From an uncultured Winogradskyella sp. (lineage in GTDB: Bacteria > Bacteroidota > Bacteroidia > Flavobacteriales > Flavobacteriaceae), in contig NZ_CANMCZ010000004.1 of NCBI RefSeq assembly GCF_947496485.1, forward strand, positions 292,334 through 356,333: a DNA stretch of 64,000 bases, written 5' to 3'. Shown here one piece after another: positions 17,764 to 26,483 of the stretch; position 1 is the stretch's first letter, and every line of letters begins with the position of its first letter. A program made the position numbers and the translations under genes. Below the pieces are notes generated by a model that ran no database searches, was not told the origin of the DNA, and saw only the letters and a program-made list of their open reading frames with translations.

Positions 17764-19341
17764 ATGGACACTAACACAATTATATATATAGTTGGAGGAG
17801 TAGTATTAGGAGTGATACTAGGATATATTATAGCAAAATCATTAGAGAAAGGTAAATCTTCAAAACTAATTTCTAATGCAGAAAGCGAAGCAAAATCTAT
17901 ATTAAAGCAAGCAAAATCTGATGCTGAATCCTTAAAAAAAGATAAAATACTTCAAGCAAAAGAAAAGTTTATCGAGCTAAAAGCTGAGCACGAAAAAGTT
18001 ATTCTCTCTCGTGACAAAAAAATGGCAGATGCTGAAAAACGTATTAGAGATAAAGAATCTCAAATTTCAAATGAGCTTTCAAAATCTAAAAAAACCAATC
18101 AATCACTGGATGCTAAAATCAAAGACTATGACTTCAGGCTTGAGTTTATAGAGAAGAAAAAAGATGAACTTGAGAAGGCTCACAAAAGCCAAATAAAACA
18201 ACTAGAAGTTATTTCTTCATTATCCGCAGAGGAAGCCAAAGAGCAATTAGTTGAATCTTTAAAAGAGGAAGCTAAAACCGATGCAATGAGTTTTATACAA
18301 GATCGAGTAGAGGAAGCAAAATTAACTGCTCAACAAGAAGCTAAGAAGATTATTATTAATACCATACAGCGTATAGGGACAGAAGAGGCTATTGACAATT
18401 GCGTATCTGTTTTTAATATAGAGTCTGATGATGTAAAAGGTAGAATCATTGGCAGAGAAGGACGTAATATTAGAGCTATTGAAGCAGCAACTGGAGTTGA
18501 GATTATTGTAGACGACACACCAGAAGCTATTATTTTATCGTGTTTTGATTCCGTGAGGCGTGAAATTGCGCGTTTGTCTTTACATAAATTGGTAACGGAC
18601 GGAAGAATACATCCTGCACGAATCGAGGAAATTGTAAAGAAAACAGAGAAGCAGATTGAGCAAGAAATTATAGAAGTTGGTAAGCGTACAGTTATAGATT
18701 TAGGAATTCATGGATTAAATCCTGAATTGATTAAAATGGTAGGACGTATGAAATACCGTTCTTCTTATGGACAAAACTTATTGCAACACTCTAGAGAAGT
18801 GGCTAAACTGTGTGGTGTTATGGCAGCAGAATTAGGCTTAAATCCTAAATTGGCAAAGCGAGCAGGACTTTTACATGATATAGGAAAAGTACCTTCTTCT
18901 GAAGCAGATATAGAAACACCTCATGCCATCTTAGGAATGCAATGGGCAGAGAAGCACGGAGAAAAACCTGAAGTTTGTAATGCTATTGGCGCACACCACG
19001 ACGAAATAGAAATGACGACGTTATTGTCTCCTATTATTCAAGTATGTGATGCTATTTCTGGTGCTAGACCTGGTGCAAGACGACAAGTTTTAGATTCTTA
19101 TATACAGCGACTTAAAGATTTAGAAGATGTCGCTTTTGGGTTTACAGGAGTTAAAAAAGCTTATGCAATACAAGCAGGTAGAGAATTACGTGTTATTGTT
19201 GAAAGCGAAAAGGTATCTGATGATAAAGCTGCAAGTTTATCTTTTGAGATTTCTCAGAAAATTCAAACGGATATGACGTATCCTGGTCAAGTTAAGGTAA
19301 CCGTAATTAGAGAAACTAGAGCTGTTAATATTGCAAAGTAA
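17764..19341 (+). CDS. rny: Ribonuclease Y
   Basis: Membrane-anchored endoribonuclease that initiates mRNA decay. Order: N-terminal transmembrane helix (about 5-25, [18 protein letters not shown]), long coiled coil (about 35-200), KH RNA-binding domain (about 215-275, [16 protein letters not shown]) and HD phosphohydrolase domain with LLHDIGKVP (about 370-378). The 525-residue length matches the family. Preceded by the 6S-type RNA and followed by a terminator shared with xerD. Confidence 0.96.
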   Translation: MDTNTIIYIVGGVVLGVILGYIIAKSLEKGKSSKLISNAESEAKSILKQAKSDAESLKKDKILQAKEKFIELKAEHEKVILSRDKKMADAEKRIRDKESQISNELSKSKKTNQSLDAKIKDYDFRLEFIEKKKDELEKAHKSQIKQLEVISSLSAEEAKEQLVESLKEEAKTDAMSFIQDRVEEAKLTAQQEAKKIIINTIQRIGTEEAIDNCVSVFNIESDDVKGRIIGREGRNIRAIEAATGVEIIVDDTPEAIILSCFDSVRREIARLSLHKLVTDGRIHPARIEEIVKKTEKQIEQEIIEVGKRTVIDLGIHGLNPELIKMVGRMKYRSSYGQNLLQHSREVAKLCGVMAAELGLNPKLAKRAGLLHDIGKVPSSEADIETPHAILGMQWAEKHGEKPEVCNAIGAHHDEIEMTTLLSPIIQVCDAISGARPGARRQVLDSYIQRLKDLEDVAFGFTGVKKAYAIQAGRELRVIVESEKVSDDKAASLSFEISQKIQTDMTYPGQVKVTVIRETRAVNIAK

Positions 19342-19365
19342 GAATTTATCGATTTCATTTATTAA

Positions 19366-19395
19366 AAGGCAATCTACAAATAGATTGTCTTTTTT
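19366..19395. terminator. Rho-independent terminator between rny and xerD
   Basis: AAGGCAATCTA (19366-19376) pairs with TAGATTGTCTT (19381-19391), loop CAAA, followed by a T-run that reaches the xerD stop codon. Pairing allows one G-U. An A-run on the left makes weak termination of xerD possible as well. Confidence 0.8.
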
Positions 19396-20302
19396 ATTTT
19401 CGAGGATGAAACTTGTTTAGGACATCACTCAAATGAGAGCGATCCACATGCATATAAATTTCTGTCGTAGTAATACTCTCATGACCAAGCATCATCTGTA
19501 TAGCTCTAAGGTCTGCACCATTCTCTAATAAATGTGTCGCAAAGGAGTGTCTAAAAGTATGAGGTGAGACATTTTTATTTAAGCCAGATTTTTCTACAAG
19601 CTTTTTTATAACTGTAAAAATCATAGCACGTGTTAGCTTTTTTCCTTTATAATTTAAAAATAAAATATCTTTGGAGTTTACATCTACTGTAATGTGATTT
19701 CTAATGTCTCTCCAAATAGTAATATACTTTTGTGTAGTCGGTCCTATAGGCACAAAACGTTGCTTATCACCTTTACCAGTAACTTTAATAAAACCTTCAT
19801 CAAAAAATAAATCTGAAATTTTAAGTTCTATAAGTTCACTTACTCTAAGACCGCAACTGTACAAAGTTTCTATGATTGCTCTATTGCGTTCCCCAAGATT
19901 CACTCCATTGTATTGATAGCTTAAATCTATAGCGTTTATTAAATTGTCAATATCATTTACTGATAATGTATCCGGCAATTTTCTTCCAATACGCGGCGAC
20001 TCAATTAAGTCTAAAGGATTTGTTTCTCTATAGTTTTCAAAAATCAAATAGTCAAAGAAATTACGAAGACCAGAGATTAATCTAGCTTGCGACCTTGCAT
20101 TAATCGATTTTGAAATGGAATAAATGAACTGTTTAACTATATCATTATCAATATTTACAGGAGATACAGCTATGGAATTTTTATTTAAATATCGTATCAA
20201 TTTTTTTATATCATAGCTATAGTTTTCAATGGAGTTTTTAGACAAGCCACGTTCTATTTGTAGATAATTTCTATAATCTTTTATTGCTTGCTCCCATTTC
20301 AT
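19394..20302 (-). CDS. xerD: Tyrosine recombinase XerD-like
   Basis: A 302-residue tyrosine recombinase with an N-terminal SAM-like core-binding domain (about 1-90) and a catalytic domain. The full active-site set is present: Arg153 (SCGLRVSEL), Lys177 (TGKGDKQR), His248 and Arg251 (SPHTFRHSF), His274 (LGHES) and nucleophile Tyr283 (TEIYMHV). In Flavobacteria the XerD-type enzyme resolves chromosome dimers at dif. There is no mobile-element context, so a housekeeping role is most likely, although the assignment between XerC and XerD rests on overall resemblance. Confidence 0.9.
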   Translation of the reverse strand: MKWEQAIKDYRNYLQIERGLSKNSIENYSYDIKKLIRYLNKNSIAVSPVNIDNDIVKQFIYSISKSINARSQARLISGLRNFFDYLIFENYRETNPLDLIESPRIGRKLPDTLSVNDIDNLINAIDLSYQYNGVNLGERNRAIIETLYSCGLRVSELIELKISDLFFDEGFIKVTGKGDKQRFVPIGPTTQKYITIWRDIRNHITVDVNSKDILFLNYKGKKLTRAMIFTVIKKLVEKSGLNKNVSPHTFRHSFATHLLENGADLRAIQMMLGHESITTTEIYMHVDRSHLSDVLNKFHPRK

Positions 20303-20361
20303 GGTTAAATTTAGTTATTTAAAGGCTAGAATTATGAAAATGCCTGTGTGGTTTTATTAAA

Positions 20362-20437
20362 ATTGTTAATAACCATTTAAGTAATTTACTGAAAAACAAC
20401 TATTTAAAATATAATGTTCATATTATTGTTAATAACC
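20362..20437. repeat. Pair of 13-bp direct repeats upstream of barrel gene
   Basis: ATTGTTAATAACC occurs exactly at 20362-20374 and at 20425-20437, 63 bases apart (six helical turns), in the divergent region between xerD and the first outer-membrane barrel gene. A regulator-binding function is a guess from spacing. Confidence 0.4.
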
Positions 20438-20508
20438 TCTATAAAAAACTTAATTATTAGGAAAAAAAGGCTTTAGTTTGTGTTAATCAATTTTAAAACT
20501 TAATAATT

Positions 20509-21042
20509 ATGAAAAAATTATTTTTAGCTGCGTTTGCAGTTTTTGCTTTTGCAAATGTTAATGCGCAAGAGAATGTAGTAAAAGTTAATCCTCTGGGACT
20601 AATATTTGGATCTGCTCAATTTTCTTATGAGCGCGTGTTAAATGAGGGTAGTTCTGTGGAATTATCTTTGGCTTACACAAATCTTAATGCTAATTTTTCT
20701 AGTGGAGAAGAAGCTAAGGTTAATGGTTTTGGAGCAGAAGGAAAATATAAATTATATTTCTCTTCTTCTAATGACGCACCTAGAGGTTGGTATGGCGCAC
20801 CTGTTGTAAGCTATTCTAGTATTTCTGGTGGATCTGGAAGTGAAGAAGGAAAAGTTAATATTTTTGGTGCTGGTGTCATTGGTGGCTACCAATGGGTATT
20901 TGGTGGAAATGCAACTGGTTTTGCATTAGACCTTAATTTAGGTGTACAATATATTAATGTCAGTACAAGTGGAGATATTGATAGTCTAACGGTAGATGGT
21001 ATACTTCCGCGCTTAGGATTATCTATAGGTTACGCTTGGTAA
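20509..21042 (+). CDS. Small outer-membrane beta-barrel protein
   Basis: A 177-residue protein with a signal peptide (about 1-19, FAFANVNAQ) and about eight amphipathic beta-strands ending in an aromatic residue (LGLSIGYAW), consistent with an OmpX/OmpW-sized barrel. No substrate can be assigned. It is the first of five small barrel genes between 20.5 and 24.2 kb and has its own terminator. Confidence 0.75.
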   Translation: MKKLFLAAFAVFAFANVNAQENVVKVNPLGLIFGSAQFSYERVLNEGSSVELSLAYTNLNANFSSGEEAKVNGFGAEGKYKLYFSSSNDAPRGWYGAPVVSYSSISGGSGSEEGKVNIFGAGVIGGYQWVFGGNATGFALDLNLGVQYINVSTSGDIDSLTVDGILPRLGLSIGYAW

Positions 21043-21067
21043 GACATAAGCATAATTATATTTTATT

Positions 21068-21096
21068 AAAACCGAAGTTAACGCTTCGGTTTTTTT
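21068..21096 (+). terminator. Rho-independent terminator
   Basis: AAAACCGAAG / CTTCGGTTTT with loop TTAACG and a T-run, 26 bases after the first barrel gene. The same CCGAAG/CTTCGG core ends the next two barrel genes. Confidence 0.92.
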
Positions 21097-21225
21097 ATGC
21101 TTAGTAAAAATGATGGTGTTAAGAGACCTAAATATTGTCTTAGTGAGAATCTTATATTACTTAAAAAAACAGATAAAAAGAATATTTATTAGGATAAAGT
21201 GAATTAATTTATAGGAATTTACTTG

Positions 21226-21253
21226 TTTGTAATCTTCTTATTGTATAGATTTG
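21226..21253 (+). promoter_or_regulatory. Promoter of the second barrel gene
   Basis: TTTG at 21226-21229 and a perfect -7 box TAGATTTG at 21246-21253, 16 bases apart; a CTTG four bases earlier gives a 20-base spacing. The ATG at 21288 is 34 bases downstream. Confidence 0.6.
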
Positions 21254-21287
21254 CCGTCCAAATTAATTTTAAACAAAACTTACAATT

Positions 21288-21872
21288 ATGAAAAAATTAT
21301 TACTTATGGCTGCTGTTGCAGTTTTCGGATTTACAAACATTAATGCACAAGATGATAAAACTACAGGTGGTTTTGCTAATGGCGATGTCTATGCTAGTGG
21401 TTCAATTGGATTTAATAGCGCTAAATTTGGTGAAGCTAAATCTAATTCTTTAGAGTTTTCACCTGCGGTTGGCTTCTTTATTTCAGATAACATAGCTTTA
21501 GAAGTTAATTTATTAATCGGTTCTGGAGAAGATGCAAATGACGATAAAACATCAAGTTTTGGTGGCGGATTAGGTGCTACGTATTTCTTTACTCCAGCAG
21601 GTCAATTTTCTTTTACTCTTGGAGCTGGTGTAGCTTATCAAACATCTAAAGAAGAATTTAATGGTGGTGGTGAAGCAAAATTTAACACTTTTGGATTTGC
21701 TGTTGCGCCAGGTGTGAACTATTTTGTTTCAGACTGTATAGCTTTAAGAGCTTCAATTGGTGCATTGTCTTATGCTAGTTCAAAATTAGATGGTGCTGAT
21801 GATGCTTCAACTAATTTTGGATTAAATTTAGATTTATCTAATATCGATTTTGGTATTACTTATAAATTCTAA
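21288..21872 (+). CDS. Small outer-membrane beta-barrel protein
   Basis: A 194-residue protein with a signal peptide (about 1-20, FTNINAQ) and a glycine/aromatic-rich barrel (SIGFNSAKFG, PAVGFFISDNIALEV, FSFTLGAGVAY, final FGITYKF). It resembles PF13505-type OmpA-like barrels in which repeated FFxSDNIALE-like segments mark strands and turns. Its N-terminus is similar to the preceding barrel, suggesting paralogy. Separate promoter and terminator. Confidence 0.75.
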   Translation: MKKLLLMAAVAVFGFTNINAQDDKTTGGFANGDVYASGSIGFNSAKFGEAKSNSLEFSPAVGFFISDNIALEVNLLIGSGEDANDDKTSSFGGGLGATYFFTPAGQFSFTLGAGVAYQTSKEEFNGGGEAKFNTFGFAVAPGVNYFVSDCIALRASIGALSYASSKLDGADDASTNFGLNLDLSNIDFGITYKF

Positions 21873-21892
21873 TTTTGTCAACCTTATAATTT

Positions 21893-21922
21893 AAAACCGA
21901 AGCTAACAGCTTCGGTTTTTTT
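21893..21922 (+). terminator. Rho-independent terminator
   Basis: A 12-bp perfect stem AAAACCGAAGCT / AGCTTCGGTTTT with a three-base loop AAC and a following T-run, 20 bases after the second barrel gene. Confidence 0.95.
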
Positions 21923-21982
21923 ATAGCCTAAATTTTAAAATAGCACCGTTTTCTCTTCACTACATTTAGACTGACCAATATC

Positions 21983-22014
21983 ATTGTAGTTGCTTTAAAC
22001 TACTTCTAGCTTTG
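21983..22014 (+). promoter_or_regulatory. Promoter of the third barrel gene
   Basis: ATTG at 21983-21986 and TAGCTTTG at 22007-22014, spaced 20 bases; the ATG at 22042 follows 27 bases later. Confidence 0.6.
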
Positions 22015-22041
22015 CATAATATTAATCAATAAACTTTTATT

Positions 22042-22635
22042 ATGAAAAAAGTACTATTATTTTTTGTTTCAGCAATTTTTGGTATTGCTGTTGTAAATGC
22101 ACAGGTTACTTTTGGTGCTAAAGCAGGTGTAAACTTATCGGATATTACAGGTGAGATGGTAGATAGCTTTGATGGTAGAACATCATTGTTTTTTGGTGCA
22201 GTTGCGGAAATAGAAATTTCAGAACAATTCTCATTTCAACCAGAACTGTTGTTTTCTTCTCAAGGATCAGATTATAAGGAAATCTTTGATGGTGAAAGTT
22301 TTGAAGGTACCGTTAAAGTAAATTACTTAAACGTTCCATTAATGGCAAAATATTATCTAGTTGAAGGTTTTAGTGTTGAGGCTGGACCACAAATAGGATT
22401 TCTCTTAAGCGCTAAAGATGAATATGGAGACCAAGAGGATGATATTAAAGACTCCATAAAAAGTACTGATTTTGGTATTAATTTTGGACTGGGTTATAAA
22501 CTAGATAATGGATTAAACTTTTCAGCGCGTTATAATTTTGGTTTGTCAGATAATATAGATGATCCTGATTTAGAAACTAGTGGCGCGGAATATAAAAATA
22601 GTGTTATTCAGATAGGTGTTGGTTATTTCTTCTAG
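22042..22635 (+). CDS. Porin-family outer-membrane beta-barrel protein (PF13568-like)
   Basis: A 197-residue protein with a signal peptide (about 1-20, AVVNAQ) followed by the classic Bacteroidota start VTFGAKAGVNLSDI, the mid-barrel LLFSSQGSDYK and VNYLNVPLMAKYYLVEGF motifs, and AGPQIGFLLSAK, all characteristic of the outer-membrane protein beta-barrel domain PF13568. Ligand unknown. Own promoter and terminator. Confidence 0.85.
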   Translation: MKKVLLFFVSAIFGIAVVNAQVTFGAKAGVNLSDITGEMVDSFDGRTSLFFGAVAEIEISEQFSFQPELLFSSQGSDYKEIFDGESFEGTVKVNYLNVPLMAKYYLVEGFSVEAGPQIGFLLSAKDEYGDQEDDIKDSIKSTDFGINFGLGYKLDNGLNFSARYNFGLSDNIDDPDLETSGAEYKNSVIQIGVGYFF

Positions 22636-22653
22636 ATTATAAAAAGTATATTG

Positions 22654-22685
22654 AAAAAACCGAAGTATTTACTTCGGTTTTTTTT
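22654..22685 (+). terminator. Rho-independent terminator
   Basis: AAAAAACCGAAGT / ACTTCGGTTTTTT with loop ATTT and a continued T-run, third copy of the CCGAAG-type terminator in 1.6 kb. Confidence 0.95.
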
Positions 22686-22692
22686 GGTTATG

Positions 22693-22712
22693 CCTGTCTG
22701 CTTGCCAACAGG
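22693..22712. repeat. Short inverted repeat upstream of aroQ
   Basis: CCTGT ... ACAGG flanking about ten bases, GC-rich against the local background, between a terminator and aroQ. Such CCTGTC/GACAGG hairpins resemble short palindromes scattered in flavobacterial genomes; only one copy is seen here. Confidence 0.35.
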
Positions 22713-22730
22713 TTTTATTATCTTTACCCT

Positions 22731-23150
22731 ATGAAAAAACTAATAATCATAAATGGACCAAACCTTAATTTATTAGGTAAGCGTGAAACAAACATATACG
22801 GTAATTTAAGCTTTACTGAGTTTTTTGATACTATCGTAAAAAAGTATCCAAGCGTTTCACTAGAGCATTTTCAATCTAATGTTGAAGGTGAACTCATTGA
22901 TAAAATACAAGAAGTTGGTTTTTCTTATGATGGTATAATCTTAAATGCAGCAGCTTACACACATACCTCAGTAGGTATTGGTGATGCAGTTAAGGCTATA
23001 ACGACTCCAGTTGTAGAAGTGCACATTTCTAACACATTTTCAAGAGAAGAATTTAGACATCAATCCTATATTTCACCTAACGCGAAAGGAGTAGTGCTTG
23101 GATTTGGTTTACAAAGTTATGAGTTAGCGATTCAGAGTTTTATGGATTGA
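22731..23150 (+). CDS. aroQ: Type II 3-dehydroquinate dehydratase
   Basis: Third step of the shikimate pathway: removes water from 3-dehydroquinate, as a cytoplasmic dodecamer. The family pattern is complete: KLIIINGPNLNLLGKRE at the N-terminus with the catalytic tyrosine in IYG, SNVEGELIDKIQ, NAAAYTHTSVGIGDA and VVEVHISNTFSREEFRH with the active-site His. Length 139 is normal. A single base separates it from the following barrel gene. Confidence 0.96.
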   Translation: MKKLIIINGPNLNLLGKRETNIYGNLSFTEFFDTIVKKYPSVSLEHFQSNVEGELIDKIQEVGFSYDGIILNAAAYTHTSVGIGDAVKAITTPVVEVHISNTFSREEFRHQSYISPNAKGVVLGFGLQSYELAIQSFMD

Positions 23151-23151
23151 T

Positions 23152-23628
23152 ATGAAAAAGCGATTTCTCCTCTTGATATTACTTTTGCTTTTGAGTTTAT
23201 CAATACAATCACAAACAGAAATAGGTATTAAGGGAGGTTTGAATTTCACCTTTTTTAAAGTAACTGAAGGGGATTTTGGTACAAATCCAGATACAGAAGT
23301 TGGTTATTACGGAGGTGTTTTTGCGGACTTTGAAATTGAAAATGGATTTCATCTCCAGCCAGAATTGTTATATATAGGTATTAGCGACTTTAGATTTTTA
23401 AATGCACCTATATATTTAAAATATGCTATTAGACCCGATTTTAATATTCTTGTTGGTCCAAGTTTAAATTATTTCTTCGATTTTTTCTCAAACAAATTTA
23501 AAGTTAGAGTAGACCTTGGTTTAGATTATGAATTTTCTTCTTCATTAAGCTTACACATGAAATATGCACTTGGTTTTGAAGAACTTTCCCCAAATATAGT
23601 GTTCTTAGGATTTGGCTATAAACTATAG
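23152..23628 (+). CDS. Small outer-membrane beta-barrel protein
   Basis: A 158-residue protein with a signal peptide (about 1-21, SLSIQSQ) and IGIKGGLNFTFFKV at the mature start, followed by YYGGVFADFEIENGFHLQPELLY in two motifs and a final FLGFGYKL, consistent with a compact PF13568-type barrel. It starts one base after aroQ, so it is co-transcribed with it. Function unknown. Confidence 0.75.
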   Translation: MKKRFLLLILLLLLSLSIQSQTEIGIKGGLNFTFFKVTEGDFGTNPDTEVGYYGGVFADFEIENGFHLQPELLYIGISDFRFLNAPIYLKYAIRPDFNILVGPSLNYFFDFFSNKFKVRVDLGLDYEFSSSLSLHMKYALGFEELSPNIVFLGFGYKL

Positions 23629-23691
23629 AGTTCATCTAAATATTAACCTTCTTTTGCGATTTACTTATAACTCTTTAACACTTTAGAGTTG

Positions 23692-23699
23692 TAAATTTG
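23692..23699 (+). promoter_or_regulatory. -7 promoter element for the 23727 gene
   Basis: TAAATTTG is a perfect TAnnTTTG box 27 bases before ATG 23727; it overlaps and so argues against a TTG start at 23697. No clear -33 box. Confidence 0.5.
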
Positions 23700-23726
23700 G
23701 TATCTAACCAATTGATATTAAAAATC

Positions 23727-24188
23727 ATGAAGTATCTATTCGCAATATTTTTATTTTCAAATATTGTAATTGCACAACAACAGCAAAACATATCACATTT
23801 TAAAACTTTACAAGATGATTTAGCAAATCAAGATTGGAACTTAGCAATTAACGGTATTTTTTTAACGGATGATATCGCTTTAACAGCAAGACAATTTGAA
23901 TTTGTAAATGCCGAAGTTGGATTAATAGAAGTGCCTCTACTATTAAAAGTAAAGTTGTCAGATAAATTAAGTCTGTTATCTGGTGTAAAGTTAGATTTTT
24001 ACAGAATGCAACAAGGTATATCAGCAGATGTCGGAGTTTCAGCTTCCACTGGGTTGCAATACGATGTCAACAGAAATACCTACATTCAAGGAGTGTTTAG
24101 TTACCAAATCAACAACACAGGTAGTGTTTATAATTACAACTACGGAAACAAAAGTAGTTTTATGCTAAGGTCTGGTTTTAAGTTTTAA
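23727..24188 (+). CDS. Small outer-membrane protein (barrel-like)
   Basis: A 153-residue protein. The ATG at 23727 begins a good signal peptide (KYLFAIFLFSNIVIAQ); an earlier in-frame TTG at 23697 falls within the promoter box and is rejected. The mature part has strands such as VGLIEVPLLLKVKLSDKLSL, LLSGVKLDFYRMQQG and a final FMLRSGFKF, as in small outer-membrane barrels. It ends in a strong terminator. Function unknown. Confidence 0.7.
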   Translation: MKYLFAIFLFSNIVIAQQQQNISHFKTLQDDLANQDWNLAINGIFLTDDIALTARQFEFVNAEVGLIEVPLLLKVKLSDKLSLLSGVKLDFYRMQQGISADVGVSASTGLQYDVNRNTYIQGVFSYQINNTGSVYNYNYGNKSSFMLRSGFKF

Positions 24189-24192
24189 ACTA

Positions 24193-24226
24193 AAAAATGC
24201 GATTCATAATTGAATCGCATTTTTAT
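24193..24226. terminator. Rho-independent terminator
   Basis: A 14-bp perfect stem AAAAATGCGATTCA / TGAATCGCATTTTT with loop TAAT, flanked by A- and T-runs, so it can act in both directions between the barrel gene and convergent lpd. Confidence 0.93.
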
Positions 24227-24232
24227 ATTTTC

Positions 24233-24290
24233 TTCTAGTTTCTAGTTTCTAGTTTCTAGTTTCTAGTTTCTAGTTTCTAGTTTCTAGTTT
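24233..24290. repeat. Tandem heptanucleotide repeat (8 copies of TTCTAGT)
   Basis: Eight exact head-to-tail copies of TTCTAGT run from 24233 to 24288, with TT after them, right up to the lpd stop codon (24289-24291, minus strand). Copy number in such perfect short repeats often varies by slippage. It lies outside coding sequence, between the terminator and lpd, so a change in copy number would affect the lpd 3' untranslated region only. Confidence 0.95.
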
Positions 24291-25665
24291 AAAGATGAAT
24301 AACTTCATCATAAGCAGCTGCAACAGCTTCCATAACAGCTTCACTCATCGTTGGGTGAGGATGTACTGCTTTTAATACTTCGTGTCCTGTAGTTTCTAAC
24401 TTTCTGCCTAAAACAGCTTCAGCAATCATATCCGTAACACCTGCACCAATCATATGGCAACCTAACCATTCGCCATATTTAGCATCAAAGATTACTTTTA
24501 CAAAGCCATCTTTATTTCCACCAGCACTGGCTTTACCAGAGGCAGAGAATGGAAATTTTCCAATCTTTACATCTAATCCTTGTTCTTTTGCTTGAGCTTC
24601 AGTTAAACCAACGCTTGCTATTTCTGGTGAGCAATACGTACATCCAGGAATATTTCCGTAGTCTAATGCTTCTACATGCTGTCCTGCAATTTTTTCTACA
24701 CAAAGAATACCTTCAGCAGAAGCAACATGTGCCAAGGCTTGTCCAGGAGTAACATCTCCAATGGCATAATAACCTGGAATATTTGTTTGATAATAATCAT
24801 TGACTAAAATTTTGTCTCTGTCAACAGCAATACCAACATCTTCTAATCCTATATTTTCAATATTAGATTTAATACCAACAGCAGATAAAACAATATCAGC
24901 TTCTAATACTTCTTCACCTTTTTTAGTTTTTACAGTAGCCTTAACTCCTTTGCCAGAGGTGTCAACCGAAGTTACTTCTGCAGAAGTCATTATTTTTATT
25001 CCAGACTTTTTAAAGCTGCGTTCTAATTGTTTAGACACTTCATCGTCTTCAACAGGTACAATTTTATCTAGGTATTCTACTATGGTTACTTCAGTTCCCA
25101 TCGAATTGTAGAAATATGCGAATTCAACACCAATAGCACCAGAACCAACAACAATCATCTTTTTTGGTTGTTTTTCTAAAGTCATGGCTTGTCTGTAGCC
25201 AATTACTTTTTTACCATCTTGAGGTAAGCTTGGTAATTCGCGCGAACGCGCTCCAGTAGCTATTATGATATGGTCAGCAGAATATTCTTTTCCATCAACA
25301 TCAATTTTCTTTCCAGTTTTAAGTTTACCAAAGCCTTCAATAACATCAATTTTATTTTTCTTCATTAAGAATTTAACACCATTACTCATACCATCTGCAA
25401 CACCACGACTACGTTTTACAACAGCATCAAAATCATGCTCAGCATCCTTAACTTTTAAACCGTAATCTTCGGCATGTTTAAGGTATTCAAAAACTTGAGC
25501 AGATTTTAAAAGGGCTTTTGTCGGAATACAACCCCAATTTAAGCATACACCACCTAGACTTTCTTTTTCCACAACAGCAGTTTTAAATCCTAATTGTGAT
25601 GCTCTGATTGCAGTTACGTAGCCACCAGGACCACTTCCTAATACTATGATATCGTATTTACTCAT
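24289..25665 (-). CDS. lpdA: Dihydrolipoyl dehydrogenase (E3)
   Basis: FAD enzyme that reoxidises lipoyl groups of 2-oxoacid dehydrogenase complexes, making NADH. Motifs: FAD-binding GSGPGGYVTAIRAAQ-like stretch (here LGSGPGGYVTAIRASQLG), redox-active disulfide GGVCLNWGCIPTK (about 38-50), NAD-binding VVGSGAIGVEFAYFY, the FAD segment YAIGDVTPGQALAHVASAEG in two parts, and the C-terminal catalytic HPHPTMSE. Length 458 is standard. It lies alone, not with E1/E2 genes, as is common in this group. Confidence 0.96.
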   Translation of the reverse strand: MSKYDIIVLGSGPGGYVTAIRASQLGFKTAVVEKESLGGVCLNWGCIPTKALLKSAQVFEYLKHAEDYGLKVKDAEHDFDAVVKRSRGVADGMSNGVKFLMKKNKIDVIEGFGKLKTGKKIDVDGKEYSADHIIIATGARSRELPSLPQDGKKVIGYRQAMTLEKQPKKMIVVGSGAIGVEFAYFYNSMGTEVTIVEYLDKIVPVEDDEVSKQLERSFKKSGIKIMTSAEVTSVDTSGKGVKATVKTKKGEEVLEADIVLSAVGIKSNIENIGLEDVGIAVDRDKILVNDYYQTNIPGYYAIGDVTPGQALAHVASAEGILCVEKIAGQHVEALDYGNIPGCTYCSPEIASVGLTEAQAKEQGLDVKIGKFPFSASGKASAGGNKDGFVKVIFDAKYGEWLGCHMIGAGVTDMIAEAVLGRKLETTGHEVLKAVHPHPTMSEAVMEAVAAAYDEVIHL

Positions 25666-25820
25666 GCGTAAGTTTTTTTAGTTGAATTTTTCGAGTTACA
25701 AAAATATGAAATTCAAATACTAAAATCTAAATTCCATGAAGAAAAGCATTTTAACCTAAACCTCTTTTTTAATTTACTGTTCTTAGGTATTTAAAAATAG
25801 GTTTTGATAATTGAATGTCA

Positions 25821-26375
25821 TTAAAGATCGTCTGTAAAATGCTTACGACTTTTATCTTGGTCAAACTTAGTTTTGTTGAAAGCTTTAGATCGCCCTTTTG
25901 CTATTGATAGAGACTTCCAGTTTTCACCTTTAATTAATTTTCCAATAAAAACAATCTGTCCAACATGATAGGCATAGTGCATCATTTGTCTGTTAATAGC
26001 CTCAGTTACTGTATGACCTTGATTTCTTATATGAATAATTTTCTCTAAATCTACTACGGATAAAGGTCTAATGGCTTCAAACAAACAATTCCAACCGTTG
26101 TTCCAAGCTTCTAATAATTCAGTTTTAGATGTAAATGTATCCATAAATTCTTCATCACGCTTTCTCCATTCTTTCTCACCATCTTCTGTTAAAAAGTTAG
26201 TCCAGCGACTAAGCATATTGCCAACTATGTGTTTTACAATAATTGAAATTGAGTTAGAGTCTTCAGCAAATTCTTTTTGTATATCTTTAAACGTAATTTG
26301 TTGTATTGTTTTGTCACCAAGACTTTTATAGTATTCAAATTGTTTAATTGCACTAGTTAAGTAAGACTGTTCCAT
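25821..26375 (-). CDS. DUF1572 family protein (DinB superfamily)
   Basis: A 184-residue helical protein with the DinB-fold metal site: His49 in SIIVKHIVGNM and the late HYAYHVGQIVFIGKLIKG helix with two histidines. DUF1572 members are close to bacillithiol S-transferase-like DinB proteins, but the reaction here is not known. It is the second DinB-fold gene in the window (the other lies at 2463-2987). Monocistronic. Confidence 0.82.
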   Translation of the reverse strand: MEQSYLTSAIKQFEYYKSLGDKTIQQITFKDIQKEFAEDSNSISIIVKHIVGNMLSRWTNFLTEDGEKEWRKRDEEFMDTFTSKTELLEAWNNGWNCLFEAIRPLSVVDLEKIIHIRNQGHTVTEAINRQMMHYAYHVGQIVFIGKLIKGENWKSLSIAKGRSKAFNKTKFDQDKSRKHFTDDL

Positions 26376-26483
26376 AACTTTAGATTTTATACTATAAAAT
26401 TAGCGATACAATATCTATTACACTAAGATTTAGAATAGTTAGATATTATATCGCTATTTAGCTTTCGTATTATTAAGAAAACT

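Noticed and set aside
19394..20302. Integrase marking a mobile element
   Set aside because: No attachment repeats, no cargo and no tRNA; the protein is a housekeeping XerC/D-type enzyme beside rny.
23697..23726. TTG start at 23697 for the barrel gene
   Set aside because: It overlaps the TAAATTTG promoter box and places a non-signal stretch before the signal peptide.
24233..24290. Short CRISPR-like array
   Set aside because: Units are 7 bases with no spacers; it is a simple tandem repeat with no cas genes nearby.
24800..25111. 103-codon plus-strand open frame inside lpdA
   Set aside because: Antisense shadow of a highly conserved gene.
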